Shown piece by piece: positions 10,201-17,880 of a stretch of DNA of 64,000 bases; within the stretch, counting starts at the first letter, position 1, and every line of letters begins with the position of its first letter. Origin of the DNA: Arthrinium phaeospermum (Eukaryota > Ascomycota > Sordariomycetes > Amphisphaeriales > Apiosporaceae); the NCBI GenBank assembly GCA_006503535.1, contig QYRS01000010.1, forward strand, positions 1,736,001-1,800,000, given 5' to 3'. The notes beneath the pieces were generated by a model. It was not told the DNA's origin. It searched no databases and was given only the letters and a program-made list of their open reading frames with translations. Made by a program: the position numbers and the translations under genes.

Positions 10201-11013
10201 GATGGCCTGGCAAAGCTTGGAAGGGACAACATGGACAAGAAAACGCTTAACACTCTGCTCGAACGGGCCGTGTCGAGTCTCATACACGACCGAGTGATTT
10301 CCAGGGTGAAAGGCAAGTTCATGGGACAAGTCTTCAAGCTCAACAACAACTTTGAGAAAAAGGCCGACAAGCTTGCCAACATTGAAAAGTTCGCCGAGGC
10401 TTCGAGGTTCAAGGCGGAGCTGGACATGTGTTTCCGCAGCGGCGAGACCATGCTCGTGCCCCTCGACGCCAACCCCGGCACCATCATGGCCATCATCAAC
10501 CTCCAGGCCGAAGACAGAATCGCGTTCCAGCACGTCAACTTCCCGGACGTGCCCTTCGGCTTCGAGCCCAGCAACTACGAGGGCCGCATGTTCCCCAAGA
10601 GCTACTACAGCTTTGATGTACGGCTCCACCCCACCGACAAGTACCTCTACAGCGAAGACATCCCCATGGTAGCCGAGGCAAACCACCTGCCGGTTCCCGA
10701 GCGGGGCCCCGTCGGCGAGCTCCCCATCTGGCGCGATTTCTTTGGCAACCTCGAAGCGGATCGTTGGGTCCAGTATGTTTGCCTGGTCGTATTTGCGCTC
10801 GCTACCAAGGGTCCTCTCAACGCCGAGAGCGCGGCGACCCTGCTGCATCCGATGGTCGAGGTCTTTGAGGTCAACTTGATCGTCCAGTGGATCCAGAGCT
10901 TAGGGATTCTGGGCTCGACAGCGGATGGGCATGGCTGGACGGTGGGCGAGTGGTGGTGGCTCATTATCGGAAACATGGTAGACCTCAAAGGGAAAGGGGT
11001 TGCGGCGGCATGA
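4273..11013 (+). CDS. tfc3: RNA polymerase III transcription factor TFIIIC, B-block-binding large subunit (Tfc3/Sfc3/GTF3C1 type)
   Basis: TFIIIC recognises the internal B box of tRNA genes and recruits TFIIIB; this subunit makes the B-box contact in the nucleus. The spliced product is 2227 residues (exon 1 4273-4339, intron 4340-4396). The ATG at 4273 has a strong context (ACCATGG); the frame runs open further upstream but only from a TTG. Residues 1-60 form a winged-helix-like start. Residues 165-255 match the TFIIIC B-block domain, with the EERLWKAITG and ILQGDLVRLT stretches and the KRSLPTRTDAL segment. A further helical domain spans about 430-540. A Cys-X2-Cys-X12-His-X7-Cys zinc motif lies at 844-868, a winged-helix-like block at about 1097-1190, an Arg/Gly (RGRG) tract at 1373-1414, an acidic patch near 1481 and a basic nuclear signal near 1711. 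A conserved C-terminal region follows about residue 1730. It is much longer than the yeast protein (about 1160 residues) but close to the size of the animal one. Low-complexity Pro/Thr/Ser linkers account for much of residues 600-1090. The call is secure; small internal introns cannot be excluded. Confidence 0.95.
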   Translation: MDRGLDDLVEWLLTEIGFSGLEGKSNQLSLRRLHLLTRCLLGFSALHMVKAVKTFYIQSKVGAEGSGTDAPPPLPSSEVVHSQEVGESDIVQASVVWNWLTARNDVIVGEDNRFRGISLKEALDLSGYVPSTAPLAAGSSGETMSAANATTGPATQGSSASNEGAGTDGRRSGKSARQVAPQLHLSEERLWKAITGHQPDLKKVPQFEWQALVAIASVREVGILQGDLVRLTSQDKRSLPTRTDALARKGYIVKQPVMLRGCRTSKIWLAQFAHHAKQETINEGLASAKVDLSRETLTRNWEPVPFSHFWNGARVDHIALAQGFLAIVKAFGKIRYCDIRIKLDIVGKTSQMRAMGKSSRWFAHRGIVEFRPMKAPDSNRVFKDCVEFIRDPTAEEWQAFRKTPTTRMRLKDPSSHRKDRSAASRHDSTKTGSKLSRSAQNELKNEQALIAKLPSPDMIRLSAWNPYKPLINTVFDIIQRSGTEGTSNLNIGYFLLGWPYRKWIFSMTTLLGQQRVHPEHLKAFSVTAQLARRGKTMTYSFFATSNIKSDNDSSRPAPDGEQQEIADNATASDALPTDLNTKYGFSRPSTKVFLRNTSAKYVSMPKKRELMPPVNPSEPTTPAKKSISRTRQLRQPQPGHDEEDSASEQPNETPTKRKRLLRGRKSPTPNLIDQMDDMQPEPMDVDDLQPAENASAVKSSSEAKPNPMPPPPRPLGVFYGQPNSLDPRKTKGRKRKSLVLVIRHPSLKTPSETGQQKEAHDGPLDTTPKHQQPTPMHTVEESAAVEKDMVAESKPSSTEPPATPVPNPVLETPLPAHQDNTSTPSDDTVPAQPASQENTSTPADGATPGNKRSRRGGDKRFTCETCGNSWKNNNGLEYHVKKSQTACNPTWVPPPPSLETLSVRRAKPKEPPLPKTLTTPSKSPMKDRQYSQAALPTKRPNRARIDTPQETSPVKGVKSHQSTVLLSVGQIHNGPDLAPGIRCAPSGADENTNGTAQNVRVPPLTSKPSTTTDSPLVPAADAGAVLPGNNVARSSPYPFGGMESSGTTSTPMPTPTPVLSLPDRATPDYPLPIPKHNVTLQAQASQETPPNGGIIGGTVAPTPAAQRDAKRTIKAMGVQRRIRTTSLIEELLRDNGGAFPGDQALQVVIASIWPRRFNDNVDPPDQKTCDNIVKKMTGAKVLRQDYYGFRDYEGNVKSISVISKASDGQGEAALAEKILGIKAKAIELYPDLYIPPGLSMLLGGPPQTETSGIGEAGSIPTAFTSIAKGSVRKSVLTLDYHMPQESSTLSRSVPTVDRVALYESNKRTQPEPADPSEESSRLAKRQKVDGHDEGGYNSTMPQQRRLSIRPDFAIDPSLTSPATGTEATGPFGHFTEGMEVDATAPLASKTAGRGRGRGRGGGRGRGQGRGRGRGSSTTARGRGGQGTGRGRGRKRANVALDDGHSARQAKAAKYTTTAEGDLSVLWNLDEDLPNVQRAIKFSESARVLYPQPFELTAMQQDDSDEDDDEDRFLAEIPPQSDAPPNAGNMVDTEAHANNNSTVRFARTVRVEALGDGIWPANLPKGYKPGGRGESFRMVGKFPTSQWFFRENLPQNTQELLHMATGANEKPPRNRTPQGSDYEEFIQNVTSIESWELSSEGVYLQFSGTAAPDYVFISLGVDGKHTGPGASPKLEWRDDLQYTPANIPQDIIEAPPDDEICVPSQIGPVGAGDAVAQPMAQPVPPPEEETNENPPPRKRRRYKRRTGPITIRRDIVYKTRPLSELPPLSRGRWNQRSEAAAEVGLLDGEHHLLVGFLILKALVGGVEKIVDWGMLIRLFPQMSLSGLRRFWSKMGRERRSFIDAFNTRFPAAFLEAYEQGKLPPIDYENLEAYDWKTLINWAAKLKTHQQVELPPRREVLEDRYMLQEPSEIEARWRDEWFGPITSAYARIDGSGGEPLTVPLSSGTDDDVIMKLAISWIKALCNSKSRCTVGEDVRDGLAKLGRDNMDKKTLNTLLERAVSSLIHDRVISRVKGKFMGQVFKLNNNFEKKADKLANIEKFAEASRFKAELDMCFRSGETMLVPLDANPGTIMAIINLQAEDRIAFQHVNFPDVPFGFEPSNYEGRMFPKSYYSFDVRLHPTDKYLYSEDIPMVAEANHLPVPERGPVGELPIWRDFFGNLEADRWVQYVCLVVFALATKGPLNAESAATLLHPMVEVFEVNLIVQWIQSLGILGSTADGHGWTVGEWWWLIIGNMVDLKGKGVAAA
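4340..4396 (+). other. Short in-frame intron of tfc3 (57 bases, no stop codon)
   Basis: Donor GTAAGT, branch TGCTAAC at 4376-4382, acceptor CTAG. The length is divisible by three and the frame through it stays open, so retention would add 19 residues inside the N-terminal winged helix without ending translation. The perfect splice signals, and the smooth join GLEG to FSALHM, support removal. Confidence 0.85.
8446..8574 (+). repeat. tfc3: Arg-Gly codon repeat within tfc3
   Basis: Degenerate GGC/CGC/GGT/CGT codons encode a tract of alternating Gly and Arg (residues 1373-1414), ending in RKRAN. Such RGG-type tracts bind RNA or DNA and are often arginine-methylated; that is general knowledge rather than something shown here. 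The antisense strand reads as a proline-arginine open frame, which is a shadow. Confidence 0.8.
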
Positions 11014-11861
11014 TTGAGCATTGCCATACTCGGCGACGGGTATGAAATGGCAGATCTCAGGGGGAAAAGATTGCTGTGAAGCTCTGAAGAGGCGTGCCGG
11101 CTTGGTAGCAGAACATGCGTTAGATACCTTGATGCAGAATGTCATAAGCGTCTGCCTTACATGTATTACAATTTTGGTCAACCCACTATAAGATAATATG
11201 TACAGTCCGTGATGTGAGCTATTGTTCATGCCCATCTGCATTGCGAGTGTGTATGCAAGTAAAGGAAAGATAGTGATTCAGCTTCTTAGCGACCTTCCCT
11301 TCAAACCTTTCAAACAAATCTCTTCATTATACACGGCTGAATGTTCGATGATTTCTCTATTCGACCTCCAGAACTGTAAGACGAGGAAATTTGACCCAAC
11401 CATGCATAATGATCGGATGTGAGAGTAGTGGATATGAGTCAGCTCTTTTGCAGACTCTCTGGTCCAACGAGAATCAAATCAGACAAAGCCCCTTGAAAAC
11501 AAACACCATGTAATGCGTAACATAATTCCATGAATTTTATTGATATCTGTCGAGTGGTAAAGGCAAGCTGCAATGCGCAACCGTGGTCGGTAGATTACCA
11601 TCTCGTTGCCTACTGCACTTTAGGAGCAACCGCAAGCCCTCGCTCCCTTCAACCTCGTGCCGTAAATGCAAAACACCAGGCGCCGCGCCGTGCCAAATCA
11701 GCCCATACCGTTAAATAAAAAAGACACGTCCCTATCAACCGGAGCTTCAGCCATAACCACCCGCTTCGTCGGCTCGTATTTCGTTTTCCCTCCCGTCCCA
11801 GCGACTCTCTCCGTTTCTGCCTCTTGTCTCTTTCTCTCTTCCTCTCGGGTCTCTACCCCGC
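11014..11861. other. Convergent 3' spacer between tfc3 and the E2 gene
   Basis: Both flanking genes end here, so it should contain two 3' untranslated regions. Moderately AT-rich sequence with an AATATGTAC-type stretch near 11192-11201 follows tfc3 and could serve as its poly(A) region. The open frames at 11222-11422, 11530-11718 and 11666-11884 are short, lack recognisable domains, and are not called. No tRNA or other RNA gene was recognised. Confidence 0.5.
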
Positions 11862-12926
11862 TCAGTAGCCGACCAAGATCTTGAACAGCATGGCGATCAG
11901 TAGGCCCACGAGCACCATGATGGCGTAGTCGATCCATACGGGCACGTCGGCGTTGTTGTTTCGGTGGTGGTGGTGGTTATGCGCCATCGGCCACTGCTGC
12001 GGCGCCTGGCCCGCCGCCGCTGGTCCCGGGAGCGGAATGGTTCTCGTCGGCTGCGGCACGCCCTGTCCCGGTCTCGCGGGGGGCATCGGCGCCGTCTGCA
12101 CGAAGCCCTCAGCCAGGTGCGCCGACTCTGTCTCCTCTCCGGTCGTGTTTGTTATTGTTCTCGTCGTTGTTGTCGTGGCGGGCTCTGCTGCTGCACTACT
12201 ACCGCCACCATCCTCGGGCGCCTTGGTCTTCTTCTCCCCCATCTCGTCGCGGAACCCCATCCTGAGCTCCGCAGGAATCTCCACCTCCTCCCGCTTCCGC
12301 CTATTCTTCTCGCCCTCCTCCTCCTCGTCGAGCCGGCGGCACTCGGCCTCGACTTCTTCAATGATAGCCTCGTTGCTCTTGCCGCAAGCCGCGCAGGTCC
12401 AGCCCCGGCTCTCGCCCGCGAGGCGCCTCCTCACGTTCTCGGCCGAGTTGAGCCCGCCGATCTGCCCCGCGGCGTCCGTCTCCATGAAGGCGCGCAGGGC
12501 GACGAGGGCGGTGCGCACGCCCCACGCCGGCTGCCACGTCTCCTCGTGGTGGCCCGAGATGCTGAGGCAGATCTCGCGGTTGGCCTCGAAGCGGCCCGAG
12601 GGCGTGCTGAACCGGAACATGGGCGGGCGCAGCGGGTACGTCGGCGGCAGCACGATGCGGCCGTGGTAGATGCCCTCGGAAAAGGCCGAGTGCGGGGGCC
12701 CGCGCAGCGTGAAGTGCCACTCGAACAGGTCCGTCTCGAGGGGCGTGGCCGTGTAGTCGGGCGAGGGCGACGAGGACAGCTCGGCGGCTTCTTTTACTGG
12801 GTGCGGGGAGAGGCCGTTGGGTTAGCGACTAGCTGGACAGACGATGCATTACCGAGGGAGGGTCGGAACCGACTTACAGATGCGCCGTATGGTGGGCGAT
12901 TTGGAGTTGAACTTGGGTGTTGCCAT
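11862..12926 (-). CDS. Tail-anchored ubiquitin-conjugating enzyme E2, Ubc6/UBE2J1 class (ER-associated degradation)
   Basis: Members of this class sit in the ER membrane and pass ubiquitin to substrates with ERAD ligases such as Hrd1 or Doa10. On the minus strand exon 1 (12926-12878) starts MATPKFNSKS and joins exon 2 (12796-11862) to give 327 residues. The UBC fold covers about residues 9-150. It includes the LFEWHFTLRGPP and GIYHGRIVLPPTYP segments, then SGRFEANREICLSIS with the catalytic cysteine at residue 93, followed by GHHEETWQPAWGVRTAL. The usual HPN motif is absent and the active-site stretch has the Ubc6-family form; the GHHxETWQPxW sequence points to UBE2J1 rather than UBE2J2. A CAAC cysteine pair near residue 152 resembles the one after the fold in UBE2J1. 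A charged and low-complexity linker with a His-rich stretch leads to a C-terminal membrane helix (about 307-325), giving a cytosolic enzyme anchored by its tail. The gene is very GC-rich. Confidence 0.95.
12797..12877 (-). other. Spliceosomal intron of the E2 gene
   Basis: On the minus strand: donor GTAAGT directly after codon 16 plus one base, branch CGCTAAC, acceptor CACCCAG; 81 bases. It restores the N-terminal helix of the UBC fold, which the uninterrupted exon 2 frame lacks. Confidence 0.9.
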
Positions 12927-13144
12927 GGTGACAGCGATAGCGTGTGCAATCGAGGGAACTTTCAACAGAGAGCAATGGAGATGGATGAGGATGAAGGAAG
13001 AGGTGGCGATTTCTTCAGTTGAATGGTAAAGTAGCCGAAGCTACTACTGGTATGTAGGTATGCAGTTGACAGCTTAGGTGTTTAATTCCTTAGGTCCTTA
13101 GGGAGCAAGGGGGCGGCTGGCCATTAGGCCAACTGTCTCATATC
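12927..13144. other. Promoter region of the E2 gene, squeezed against the AT-rich block
   Basis: Only about 215 bases of normal-composition DNA separate the E2 start codon from the edge of the AT-rich domain, so most promoter elements must lie here. It contains repeated CCTTAGG-like words at about 13088-13102 and a short inverted repeat, TGGCC-ATTA-GGCCA, near 13119-13132. No TATA box is obvious. Confidence 0.5.
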
Positions 13145-13623
13145 CACTTAAAAGTTATTCGTATACCTTTAATTTCTTATATCCTCCAGCCCTCCTTATT
13201 AAATACATATTCTTATATAAGTAATTTTATTTACGGTACTAAATAATATTAAGTTTTTAAGTTTTTTAAGAATTAAAGGTGGTATATATATTTAAATTAT
13301 TATATTATTTTTAATTACGAGTATATAAAATAAAAGGCGCGTACATAGGATGCGCTTTTCTTTTTAAAATAAAACTTTATTATAAAATATTTCTATTTAA
13401 AATATCCGTTAATTAATTTTTATATTCTAGTCGGTCTAATTATAATAAGTTAAGTTAAAGTTTTAAATATAATAACTTATAATATATTAATAACTATTAC
13501 TAAGGTAAATATATATAATTTATATATATAACTATAATATTATATTTATTAATAAATAAAAGAACGCTTATTTTATATATATAATTAAATTAATTCGTTA
13601 AATAATTAAGGATTCGTATATTA

Positions 13624-13642
13624 AGCGAAGTTTAACTTCGCT
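13624..13642. repeat. Small perfect inverted repeat
   Basis: AGCGAAGT and ACTTCGCT flank a TTA loop. The arms keep GC in AT-rich surroundings. It may be a remnant of a foldback element; nothing else supports a function. Confidence 0.6.
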
Positions 13643-14880
13643 ATTACTCTTTAATTAATATTCTTATTTATAATACTTTTCTTATTAATATTTTAAAGAT
13701 TATATAAACATTATAAATATATTCTTCGAGTCTAGCCTTTACGATATATTCTAGCTAAAGCCTACATTTTATTAATATAATTATTCGCCTTTTCAAACTA
13801 AATAAACTTATTAACTTCTTAAAGGTTTAAACTAATCAAACTAAAATTATAAATTAATATAAAGACCTAGTAATAATTATAATCCTTTAATAATTTAATT
13901 ATTACTTAATAAAAATAATTAAACCCCTTTGATTAAAAAGGTATTAAAATATAAATATAACGAATATATATTTAGAGGAAATCCTTAAATAATAGTATTA
14001 TAATAATTAAACCGGAGATTAAATATAAAGAAAATAAAACTATATATTCTTTTAATTATTATAGCTTATTTTAATCTATTATCTTTTTAATATTACGAGT
14101 AATATATTAATATTTAAGAGAGTTTTATTAAAAGAGAGAGCAATACTCTTAAAATGGGCTTTCTTTAAACTAATTTATTATAATATTGCGATTATATATA
14201 ATATTATATATAAGGTTCTAAATAATATTTAAAATAAAGTTATTAACTTTTATAGCTTTAAAATAATCTTATCGAATGTGACGTTCAGCTTAAAAACGTG
14301 TTAATATTAGATAAGTAGATAAGTAAAAGAGGACCGAATAATATATAATATTATTAATATTAGCGTGTATATAACCGCCTAAGAAATCTTTTTCTACCGA
14401 GTCCTTAATAGGCGAAAGGCTTTTTTATTATATATTCTAAGCATTTAACTTATAAATAAACTTTAATTTTAACCATTTAACTATTAAAACAGTAGTTTAA
14501 TAAAAGGCGTCCTAAGTTTTACCTTTATTAAATATAGGAAAATTAATTATATTAACTTAAAAAAGGAAGTAATTAATAATAAGGTTACTTAAATAATCCT
14601 TCGTATTCTACTATTAATAAATAATAATCTATTTTACTAATTTCTATTATAAAGATTAATATCTATCCTATTTCTCTTTAATTTATTTTCAGATCTTATT
14701 ATTATTAATTTTATAAAGTCGCGTTAAAATATACCTCTTATTTAATATAAATGAATTTTAATTACTTATAATAGATTTATAGCTCTTTTAACGGTAATTT
14801 ATTACTATATTATTAAAGTACGCGACGGCCTAATGTTAGGCGTCTAGGCCGAGGGCTTAGAGAGATCCCGATATTAAATA

Positions 14881-15480
14881 TAAAAATACGGGCTTAATTA
14901 TTTTATTATTAACATCTTAAAGGAATTTAAAAGGTCCGGTATGAATAGTACTACCTTTATACCGATATATTTTATTTATAATAACTAAGCTAATAAATAA
15001 GTTTTAAAGAAACTTACTATTATTTTAAACGTAGTTATTAATAAAATAATATATTTAAATAGCGTTATTATAACTATTTAATCCGCCTTACTCGTTTAGT
15101 TCTACTTTTTTAAAATCGATAAAATTATAAATAAACAGCTTATTTATAACATTATTCTTGTTAATATTATATTAATTTTAATAAACGACTTTAAATTTTA
15201 AAGTTTTAATAAAATTATAAAGTCTAAAATTGATATAAATCTTTACCTTATTTACTTAATAATTAATAAACTATAATAATATAAAAATAACCGTCGAGAG
15301 ATTATAAATTGTTTTAATGATTTTTATAACCTAATTCCCTTTTTTATAAAGATATTATATACCTTTATAACTAACTTATAAAAGATATTAATCCTTAAAG
15401 TTTTAATTAAAAGGCAGATATTAATATAGATTACTCTTTATATTTTTATATATAGCTATTAAATACCTACGGTATTTAAA
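14881..15480 (+). pseudogene. Possible RIP-killed reading frame, plus strand
   Basis: Reading in the phase of base 15001, stop codons are depleted. For 15001-15480 I count by hand 8 stops in this phase against 20 and 23 in the other two plus-strand phases. The stops are all TAA or TAG, which RIP makes from Gln (CAA, CAG) and Trp codons. The lead-in (14881-15000) and the following 200 bases read in the same phase with more stops. No frameshift is needed, as expected for point mutation only. I do not recognise the protein; a transposon product is most likely but unproven. The start and end are uncertain. Confidence 0.35.
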
Positions 15481-17100
15481 CGTTATAAAGATTTATATTA
15501 TTTTACCTAAGCTTATTTTATTTAATAAAAGGCCTTTAATTATTCCTTTCTAATATAATTACATTAATATTTAAAAAGTATTTATAGCTTAATAATGGTT
15601 AGGGTTGGTTTAAAAACCAGTTACTAAAACCTTTATAATAAGCTTTTTATAATTAAAGAATTTATAGGTATTAATCTATAATTTCTCGGCCTAGTTATTT
15701 ATAGTATTAGTGAAATCGTTATAATTTAAGATATTTCTATTAGTTACGGCTTGTTAAGTAACGGGTTACTAAGTAACTAGCTGTTTAATAAATAATTATT
15801 TAACGAATATAAAGTTTTTATTATTAAAGCCTAATTCTAATAACTATATTAATAAAAAGTAATTAATATTATAAATTAACGGGACTATATATATTATATT
15901 TAATAAGGTTAATAATATATCGCGTATAAAAACGAGGGCTAATAGGAGAGTTTTTAGGAAAGGTTAAAAAGGTTCGCTGAATTAGTTTAATTATAAGTAG
16001 TATAAATCGAAATACTTAAATAAATATAAGCTTATATAGAAATAACTTAATATTTATAATTTTAATAAGTGAAAAATATAATAAGGTACATATTATATCG
16101 ATTTAACACTGGCTGTAATTTATAATAATAATATATTAATTATATAAATAATTAATAATATGATTATATTAAGGCTAATGCTTTTAAATTAAAGCATTAT
16201 TAAGAATAACTAAGTTATTATTATTAATATAATTAGTAATTGAAAATGGTAAAGTGGATATCTTTAATTTAAATTACTTTATATTTAAAGTATCGAAATT
16301 AAGATCTCTTTTAAAAGGGGTTATAAATTAACGAATAAATATATTACTATATTACTTTAAGTCTTTAATAAGGTTGTAAAGATTAAGTTTATATTTAAAT
16401 AATTAAAAATTTAAAGTTAAATAAAATATTTCACATGTTTTATAATCTTTAACCCGATTAATTAAAAAGTTATTAATTATACCGTTATTGTAAATAACCT
16501 ATTTAATAATAAGAAGGAACTTCGTTCCCGCTAAATATATTTTAAATATAACGCGGTCAATATCCTATAGAGTAAAATTATTTATAAAAATATCTATTAT
16601 ATAAAGGTATTAATAATAAGGATTAGCTACAACGTAATTTTTTATAATAGAAAAAAGTGCGAAAAGAGTTAGATATATTTATAGGATGTAGAATAAATGG
16701 ATATTTAGAAAATTGGAATAAATAATAAGGAAATAAAAAGGTTACGAGGAATAATCGATAATTATAAAGTTAACTATTCGATATTTAGTTATAAAATTAG
16801 GATTAAATAGAGGTAAAGTTAAAATAAAATTAATACCGTTTATTAAATAATTATTAATAAGTTAGAAAATAATATTTATATATTATATTTTTATTATTTA
16901 TGTTATATTTATTAATTAAGGGGATATATTTACGGCTTTAAAAGGGATATCTTTACGGATTTAGATTACTTATAATATTAATAGGCTCTTTATAATATAA
17001 TTTCAATATCGTAATTAATAGTTAATAAAGAGAATATAGCGATTAATGGAATTAAAAATAAATTATAATATAATAAGTATAAGATATAAATATAGGTTTT

Positions 17101-17880
17101 TATATATTAACGAGTTAAAATTAAGTCCCGTAAATACTAGAATATACTTAGATTATTTTTATTTTCGATAGTTATAATCGTTATATCCTTTATTTTTTCG
17201 CAAACCTTAATACTATTAATTTACTAACGCCTTTCAATAATATTATTATTAATTATTTCTTAATTAACTTAGCTTTAAATATAATATTTATTATTTAATT
17301 CTTTAGCTAATCTTTTTTAATCCGCTATTTAATCTTATTATAATATAATAATTTCCTTTTTCCTTTACTACCTTTCTTTTATTATAATATTTATAAGGTA
17401 TTCTTTAATTAAACTTTTATTATTAAGTTTTATTAAATTGTTATTATATTCGATCTTTTTAATATAGGATATAATGTTTATAGCTAGGATTAAATTAGCT
17501 TTCTTAAAATAATAATTAATCTATTTAATGTATTTAGGGATATCCTCCTCGTCGTCGTTGTCTTCATCGTTATTATTTTCGTCGTTCTCGCCATTCTCGC
17601 CGTTCTCGCCATTCTCACCGTTTTCGCCGTTTTCGCCGTTTTTACCGTTCTCGCCGTTTTCGTTCTCGTCGTCTTCGTTCTCTCTCTCCACTTTTTTTTC
17701 CTTTTCGAATTTTATTAAAAACCAGTCTTTTTATATTTATAACTCGGTATAATTAATTCTAATTTTTAAAGTACTACCCTTCACTAAGTTAAATAGTATT
17801 AATTATCTTTTAAGCTTATTTAATTATATTTAATAATTAAAATAATTATATTCTATAAAGTCTTTAATAAATCGAAGATT
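17101..17880 (-). pseudogene. Possible RIP-killed gene relic with a Gly-Glu-Asn repeat, minus strand
   Basis: On the minus strand one phase runs through a charged segment with no stop from about 17700 to 17524. It encodes Glu/Asp/Asn-rich sequence containing tandem Gly-Glu-Asn triplets, then continues for about 50 stop-free codons (17520-17371) after a single TAG. Over 17161-17520 plus 17701-17880 I count 16 stops in this phase against 23 and 28 in the other two minus-strand phases. All are TAA or TAG, as RIP of Gln codons would give. Downstream, stops cluster at 17220-17370 where a Gln-rich segment may have been. The family is not recognised; a transposon-encoded or repetitive surface protein are both possible. 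The frame bias is modest, so this is a tentative relic. Confidence 0.4.
17549..17698. repeat. 9-base minisatellite (TTCTCGCCG)n and flanking CGT-rich tract
   Basis: The core at about 17584-17667 holds about nine copies of TTCTCGCCG with TTTTCGCCG and ATTCTCGCC variants. Flanks are CGTCGT-rich. The core contains almost no CpA or TpG, which explains why it kept its GC while the surroundings lost theirs. On the minus strand it encodes the Gly-Glu-Asn triplets of the relic gene. Confidence 0.85.

Noticed and set aside
10045..10848. 267-codon minus-strand open frame
   Set aside because: It lies fully inside the conserved 3' part of tfc3 in antisense and has no domain of its own.
11964..13022. 352-codon plus-strand open frame opposite the E2 gene
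   Set aside because: It is the antisense of a GC-rich E2 gene, which has clear splice sites and a catalytic cysteine; it reads as Arg/Leu-rich low complexity.
17528..17752. 74-codon plus-strand Ser/Pro/Phe-rich open frame
   Set aside because: It is the complement of the TTCTCGCCG minisatellite; the phase bias favours the minus strand.
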